A stretch of 64,000 nucleotides of DNA, from positions 1 through 64,000 of the forward strand of contig JAKQDH010000034.1 in assembly GCA_029558835.1 (NCBI GenBank). Direction: 5' to 3'. The notes beneath the pieces were generated by a model. That model was not told the DNA's origin. It worked only from the letters and a program-made list of their open reading frames with translations, and ran no database searches. This DNA is from Planctomycetota bacterium. GTDB taxonomy: Bacteria; Planctomycetota; Phycisphaerae; UBA1845. Below, in pieces: positions 60,162-64,000 of this stretch (within the stretch, counting starts at the first letter, position 1; every line of letters begins with the position of its first letter). Both the position numbers and the translations under genes were made by a program.

Positions 60162-60180
60162 GTCCCCCTTTCTGAATTCT
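60133..60180. repeat. 15-bp perfect inverted repeat over the aminotransferase stop
   Basis: agaattcagaaaggg (60133-60147) and ccctttctgaattct (60166-60180), spacer 18. It forms a strong hairpin at the 3' end of the gene. A related motif (ttctgcattctgaattcc) precedes the gene at 39945. Confidence 0.7.
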
Positions 60181-60242
60181 CACTTCTTCATTCTGAATTC
60201 CGTGGGGAGCTGATCCCTGCCCCTGGGCGAAGGAGCCTGCAT

Positions 60243-60599
60243 ATGTCCAACCGTCTACAAGAGTTCCGCGCATTCCGCGAGAAGATGAATGAGCGCATCC
60301 TGGCGCAGAAGAACCTCGGCATCAACCGGTTCTTCACGCTCGATACCAAGACCTACGAGGACGGCGCGCTCGATGCCCGCACCAAGGAACTGGCGGGTCT
60401 GGCGGCCTCCATGGTGCTGCGCTGCGACGACTGCATCGCGTATCACGTGATCCGCTGCAAGGAGCTCGGCGTCACCGATGAGCAGCTCTTCGAGCTGTTC
60501 AACGTCGCTTTGATCGTCGGCGGGTCGATCGTGATCCCGCACCTGCGCCGGGCGGTGGCTCTGCTCGACGAGCTCGACGCGGACGCGCCGCAGGGATAA
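60243..60599 (+). CDS. AhpD-like/carboxymuconolactone decarboxylase family protein
   Basis: The protein has 118 residues. The redox-active CxxC with its His partner is in LRCDDCIAYHVIRCKELG (about 59-76), the core of the AhpD/CMD fold. Proteins of this size act as small peroxiredoxin-like or thiol-dependent reductases, or as unknown-function CMD proteins. A ggag ribosome site is near 60230. It lies 81 bases after the aminotransferase and may be co-transcribed, but the intervening hairpin could separate them. Confidence 0.88.
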   Translation: MSNRLQEFRAFREKMNERILAQKNLGINRFFTLDTKTYEDGALDARTKELAGLAASMVLRCDDCIAYHVIRCKELGVTDEQLFELFNVALIVGGSIVIPHLRRAVALLDELDADAPQG

Positions 60600-60672
60600 T
60601 GGCCGGGCGGAGGCGGGGGCCACGTCCGTCCTCCGGACGAAGAAGAAGGAGAGGGAAGGGCTGGCCCGCCGT

Positions 60673-60718
60673 CCAGGGACTCGAAGTCCCTGGCAACTAC
60701 CGTGCGCCCTCCGGGCGA
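60673..60718 (+). repeat. 46-base composite palindrome, copy 1
   Basis: Hairpin ccagggactc/gaagtccctgg, then caactaccgtgcg, then ccctccgggcga. Its inverted copy is at 60865-60910. Confidence 0.75.
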
Positions 60719-60864
60719 AGACGCACGCTCGTTCCGAATGTAAGAGCACCTCAGGGCAGTAAGGGACGCCCGCTCCTCGCCCGGAGCACGCCCACTGCTG
60801 ACCCGGAGGATGCCGCCTACGCACACTGAGGACGCCCGCTGCTTACCCGCAGGGTGCTGGCCCG

Positions 60865-60910
60865 TCGCCCGGAGGGCGCACGACCGTTGCCAGGGCCTTC
60901 CAGGCCCTGG
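60865..60910 (-). repeat. 46-base composite palindrome, copy 2
   Basis: On the minus strand: ccagggcctggaaggccctg, then gcaacggtcgtgcgccctcc, then gggcga. Same layout as copy 1 with about 10 differences. Confidence 0.75.
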
Positions 60911-60974
60911 ATTGGCCCACCCGCTCCCCTGATTCTCTGCTGCCCGGCAGGGCAGGCGCGCGTGGCGGTAGGCG

Positions 60975-61013
60975 ACCCCTCTCTCCCCGGGAGAGGGGTG
61001 GGGGTGAGGGCGG
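60975..61013 (-). repeat. Dispersed palindrome family A, copy 4
   Basis: acccctctctccccgggaga, then ggggtgggggtgagggcgg. Inverted relative to copy 1. Confidence 0.7.
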
Positions 61014-61210
61014 AAGCCCATCGGGACTTAGCCTTCGCGCCCCATCACCCCGGCGGCGAGCGAAGCGCGGTCGGCGCTCACGGTTGAGCGTGATGCCCGG
61101 CGACCTGTATGTCGACTGCAGGGGGCCGACGCTACACCATGCGAACCGACGCTACACCGCGCGCGCCGATATTACGACACCCCCGCCGACACCACCGACC
61201 AACCCTGCCG

Positions 61211-61858
61211 TCAGTCCGTCGTCTTGGTGCTCGCGATGCTCGTCTGCACCGGTAGCGGCTCACACAGCATGACGTCCGCCACTTCCACGACGGCCGTCAT
61301 CTTGTCCATCTGCGCAATTTGCAGCGAACGGTGCGGACTCCAGCAGCCTGACGCCAGCACCTGACGCGTTACCTGCGGGAGCAGCGGACCGCGCCAATCG
61401 TCATCGCCGAGCGCCAGCGGCGTGGCTACCACCTCGTTCCACTCCGCCACCGGCCGCTGTTGCTCGTCAACCGCTACCACGCGCACCGCCAGCACGCCCA
61501 CTACCCGGTCACCCTGGTTGGTGATGGTAATGGCCGGGCGCCAGTAACCGCCCTCCTCCGGCGGGAGGAGCTGTGCCTTGATCTCCAGGTTGCCGGCGTA
61601 CTGCGGCGCGCGCCGGACGTTGAACGGCTCGGCCAAGGCGGGCGGCAACCCCTTGACCAGCTCGCCGACCTTGCCGACCAGTTCCGGCACGCTCTCCAGG
61701 CCGCGCTCCGTGAGACGCAACACGTCCCCCGTCTTGCTGTCCAGCACGGCCAGCCCCGCGCCGGTGAGCAGGCCGGCCGTGACGATGAACGTGATTACCA
61801 CCAGTGCGATGCTCCAAAAGAGTGCTGCGATACGTGACATACGTTGCTTCGGCTCCAT
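61211..61858 (-). CDS. Single-pass membrane protein, unknown function
   Basis: The protein has 215 residues. It has a helix (ALFWSIALVVITFIVTAGLL) near the N-terminus and an extracytoplasmic domain with EIKAQLLPPEEGGYWRPAIT and TNQGDRVVGVLAVRVVAVDE, an immunoglobulin-like beta pattern. I recognise no family with certainty. The ATG at 61858 lies 51 bases inside a longer frame and gives the conventional N-terminus. It is divergent from the next gene. Confidence 0.65.
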   Translation of the reverse strand: MEPKQRMSRIAALFWSIALVVITFIVTAGLLTGAGLAVLDSKTGDVLRLTERGLESVPELVGKVGELVKGLPPALAEPFNVRRAPQYAGNLEIKAQLLPPEEGGYWRPAITITNQGDRVVGVLAVRVVAVDEQQRPVAEWNEVVATPLALGDDDWRGPLLPQVTRQVLASGCWSPHRSLQIAQMDKMTAVVEVADVMLCEPLPVQTSIASTKTTD

Positions 61859-62195
61859 GACTGCATCTCCGTCCGCGGCCCCGCGGCCGTCCGCTGGGGT
61901 CGGCGGCACTACCGTTGTCGAGAGTTCACTACGTACAACATACCCCTGCGGCCGGGACGCAGGGATTATAAATCGCGCCGGCGCTTATACCGCAAGACAG
62001 ATTCTTACAGCCGCCGGAGCCAACCGCCGCTCCTGGGCGCCATGTAGGGCGGGTTCCACCTGCCGCGGGATCCGGACCCGAGCCCATCCGCCTCTTGTCG
62101 GTCGCTATTCGCTATCCGCACTTCGCTATTCCCCTTACGGGCCAACGGCCGCGTCTGTACGGGAAGCCTCGCCGGGACGATACTCCCCGGTGACC
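61859..62195. other. Divergent intergenic region
   Basis: Three near copies of (t)tcgctat occur at about 62099-62128 (gtcgctattcgctatccgca, then cttcgctattccc). No gene supported; promoters are expected but not clear. Confidence 0.35.
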
Positions 62196-63671
62196 ATGGC
62201 CACCGCACCGTCTGATCCGAATCGCGTCGCGCCGGTCGGTCAGCCGCACGAGGACCCCGCGGCTGCGGTTTGCCCCCCCGCGGATCTCGCGCCGGCGGTC
62301 ATCCTGCGCCCGTCGTGGTGGGCGACGTTCTGCGCTCCGTACCGATTCATCTTCCAGCCCCGGCGTGCCGCCGCCACGATGGTGGCCGGGCCACGCTGGG
62401 CGGCGTGGCTAGCGCTGGGCGTGGGGATCATCCTGATTGTCTGCCTCACCGTCGGCGCGACGCTGTGGAGCAAGACCGTCACCGTGGAGTGGGATGCGGC
62501 GTCGGACGCGGCCGGCCTGCCCATCCCGATCCTGCAGGAGCGCAGCCTGGAAGAAGCGTGGGCCCAGTGGCGTGGGGAATCTGCCGCGGCTGCGGCCGTG
62601 CGGGCTTTGTTGTACGGTGGGATCCCGGTACTGCTGAGCGCGGCCTTCATGGCCTGGCTGCAACTGCCGCGCGTGCACCGCTCCGGACGTACCGGTGCCT
62701 CCTTGCTGCGGGCGTTCTTCGGCGTGGTCTCCGGCATCGGTTTGCTGGTTCTCCTGGTTGCACTGCTGGGTGCCGTTGGCGCGGTGGTTCAGAACAACCA
62801 GGACCGACAGATGGGCGCCGCGTCAGTCGCGATGCTGCCGGAGGTGTTCAGCTTCGTGGTCGCATTAGGTTACTTCGCCGCCGTGCTCGGTCTGATCTTC
62901 TGGGTGGAGTGCGCGTGCGTTGGTGCACGTGACTCCGGACCCACCGGGTCGCCCTCGCCGCGCTGTGAACGCTGCGGCTACGACCTGACCCACGTGCCCG
63001 CGTCGGGGCGTTGTCCGGAATGTGGTACCGACGTCCAGGCGATGCTGGTGCCAGGCATGCGTCGCCCAGGGTGCTCGTGGGAGGAATCGCCCGGTGCTCT
63101 GACTTGGCGCGACGCATCGCTGGCCCTGCTCTTCAGGCCGAGCAGCTTCTACGCCCGCCTGCAGGTTTGGACGTCCGACACTATGGCCCGCCGGTTTGCG
63201 GCCTGGCACTACATCGTCCTCTTCGTTGGTGCAACGCTCTGGGGCAATCTGGTGGCGTGGAGGATGTGGGGTGCGATGTCTACTTTGTGGTCAGCGGTGG
63301 TTGTGTATGCCCTGGTCATCCCGCTCTCTTGTCTGCTGGCGGGCTGGGGCATCCAGCGTCTGCTGGCCGCGGTGGTGGGCTCGGTCTGGCTGGTTGGTGG
63401 AACCATGCCTGACTTCCGCCCCATTTGGAAGGTCCTGTCCTACGAGACCGCCTATCTCTGGGTCTTCGTCGTCTACGACGGCCTGTTGATGACCAGCCTG
63501 TTCCTCTTCGGCGACTGGATGTCGGCCCTGGTGGTGTCAATCACGGGGACGACAACGTTCCGCGGCGTGCCTGAGTCGCTGGCGGTGCTGCTGGGCAACG
63601 GCGTCCTGTGTGCCCTCTGGCTCTGGCGCTATCGCCTCGCCTGTGACGCCGTCCGTTGGGCCAACTTCTGA
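62196..63671 (+). CDS. Polytopic membrane protein with zinc ribbon
   Basis: The protein has 491 residues with about eight helices in two blocks (Yip1-like layout): AAWLALGVGIILIVCLTVGA and LLRAFFGVVSGIGLLVLLVA in the first, and the YIVLFVGATLWGNLV series in the second. Between them, residues about 258-278 form the zinc ribbon CERCGYDLTHVPASGRCPEC. This is the same CxxCGYDLT ribbon as in the protein at 16468-17031. Function unknown. The ATG at 62196 was chosen; the frame is open further upstream. Confidence 0.75.
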   Translation: MATAPSDPNRVAPVGQPHEDPAAAVCPPADLAPAVILRPSWWATFCAPYRFIFQPRRAAATMVAGPRWAAWLALGVGIILIVCLTVGATLWSKTVTVEWDAASDAAGLPIPILQERSLEEAWAQWRGESAAAAAVRALLYGGIPVLLSAAFMAWLQLPRVHRSGRTGASLLRAFFGVVSGIGLLVLLVALLGAVGAVVQNNQDRQMGAASVAMLPEVFSFVVALGYFAAVLGLIFWVECACVGARDSGPTGSPSPRCERCGYDLTHVPASGRCPECGTDVQAMLVPGMRRPGCSWEESPGALTWRDASLALLFRPSSFYARLQVWTSDTMARRFAAWHYIVLFVGATLWGNLVAWRMWGAMSTLWSAVVVYALVIPLSCLLAGWGIQRLLAAVVGSVWLVGGTMPDFRPIWKVLSYETAYLWVFVVYDGLLMTSLFLFGDWMSALVVSITGTTTFRGVPESLAVLLGNGVLCALWLWRYRLACDAVRWANF

Positions 63672-63694
63672 AGCAGCCGTCCCTTTCCGCACCG

Positions 63695-63724
63695 TTGGGC
63701 TTGTCCCGCCGCAGCCGGTACAAT
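63695..63724 (+). promoter_or_regulatory. Candidate promoter of the last gene
   Basis: TTGGGC (63695-63700), 18 bases, TACAAT (63719-63724). If used, transcription would start near 63731, leaving only a few bases before GTG 63735 and excluding ATG 63723. Confidence 0.35.
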
Positions 63725-64000
63725 GCCTCCCATCGTGCCGAACCGAGACCCAGAAGATCGTCCTGCTGCCCTGTCCGCCGGGGGGAATTCCGAGTACCCG
63801 ACGCGGACCACTCCGTCACTGCCGGTGGCCTTGGGACTCGTCGTCGCGGTCACGCTGCTCGCGTTTGAGCCGGTGCGGCACAACGACCTCGTCAACTGGG
63901 ACGACACGTATCTGCTCGTCGATAACGACGCGTACCGTGGCCTGAGCGGCGAACACCTGCGCTGGATGTTCACGACCTCGCTCGGCGGGCACTATCAGCC
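63723..64000 (+). CDS. Polytopic TPR/mannosyltransferase-like protein, N-terminal part (cut by window edge)
   Basis: The frame is open from ATG 63723 (or GTG 63735) to the window edge. After a hydrophilic start, VALGLVVAVTLLAFEPV is a membrane helix, then NDLVNWDDTYLLVDNDAYRG and HLRWMFTTSLGGHYQP. This DxxNWDDxxY... and RWxFTT pattern is the first outer loop of TMTC/PMT-like polytopic proteins with C-terminal TPRs, common in planctomycetes. A -10-like TACAAT (63719-63724) overlaps the ATG, with TTGGGC 18 bases upstream, so the GTG at 63735 may be the real start. Confidence 0.72.
   Translation, partial: MPPIVPNRDPEDRPAALSAGGNSEYPTRTTPSLPVALGLVVAVTLLAFEPVRHNDLVNWDDTYLLVDNDAYRGLSGEHLRWMFTTSLGGHYQ

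Larger units (their letters stand above)
60600..61210. other. Repeat-rich region without genes
   Basis: No gene supported. It holds an inverted pair of a 46-base element (60673-60718 and 60865-60910), family A copy 4 (60975-61013) and two copies of ccgacgctacacc near 61128 and 61147. Confidence 0.6.

Overview
The window reads as part of a high-GC chromosome from the phylum Planctomycetota, most likely the class Phycisphaerae or a close relative. The evidence is the mix of Asp-rich dockerin/EF-hand C-termini, PEP-CTERM tails, an ECF sigma factor beside a PknB-type kinase with TPR repeats, membrane proteins carrying the zinc ribbon CxxCGY(D/N)LT, T5SS/PEP-CTERM-type repeats in a giant secreted protein, and many GC-rich dispersed palindromes between genes. 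There are no CRISPR arrays and no standard tRNA genes that I can see. Two genes are cut by the window edges: an IS1634-like transposase on the left and a polytopic TPR/mannosyltransferase-like protein on the right.

Layout. 1-9.5 kb: transposase fragment, inositol monophosphatase family enzyme, YbaK-type deacylase, small membrane protein, HNH-like protein, rmuC, small lipoprotein, then an ABC exporter pair whose permease is fused to a CPBP protease domain. 9.5-14.8 kb: one giant secreted protein (LVIVD beta-propeller repeats, T5SS/PEP-CTERM repeats, dockerin). 15.7-16.05 kb: ssrA (tmRNA), with a proteolysis tag ending in AMAA. 16.3-18.2 kb: a decayed RHS region with a small membrane protein that could be an immunity protein. 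18.3-28.7 kb: GH116 glycosidase, PknB-TPR kinase with its ECF sigma factor, and a pdxJ-dapA-membrane protein-small protein operon. 29-32.1 kb: a cobalamin (B12) riboswitch and intrinsic terminator ahead of a three-gene operon (PEP-CTERM protein, pseudopilin-like protein, dockerin protein). 32.2-39.5 kb: Asp-rich secreted protein, FecR-like protein, purF/purM, VanZ-like protein, quinone oxidoreductase. 40.8-58.4 kb: a co-directional 17-gene cluster on the minus strand. 58.7-64 kb: class-III aminotransferase, AhpD-like protein, two membrane proteins and the partial gene.

The 40.8-58.4 kb cluster is tightly packed, with many ATGA or GTGA overlaps. It begins with signalling genes (membrane histidine kinase, CheY-like regulator, HD-GYP phosphodiesterase, GAF protein with a degenerate GGDEF but an intact I-site, STAS protein). 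It continues with a type II secretion/type IV pilus-like machine (ATPase E, platform F, PilM, PilN, PilO, a PilP/GspC-like protein, two GspG-like pseudopilins and H, J, I and K-like minor pseudopilins). No secretin, prepilin peptidase or retraction ATPase is present in the window.

The three points I would follow first are: the B12 riboswitch controlling putative surface-anchored proteins (a possible planctomycete corrinoid-capture locus); palindromic repeats lodged in frame inside the leader peptides of four adjacent pseudopilin genes; and the wiring of c-di-GMP, STAS and two-component signalling genes directly into the pseudopilus operon.
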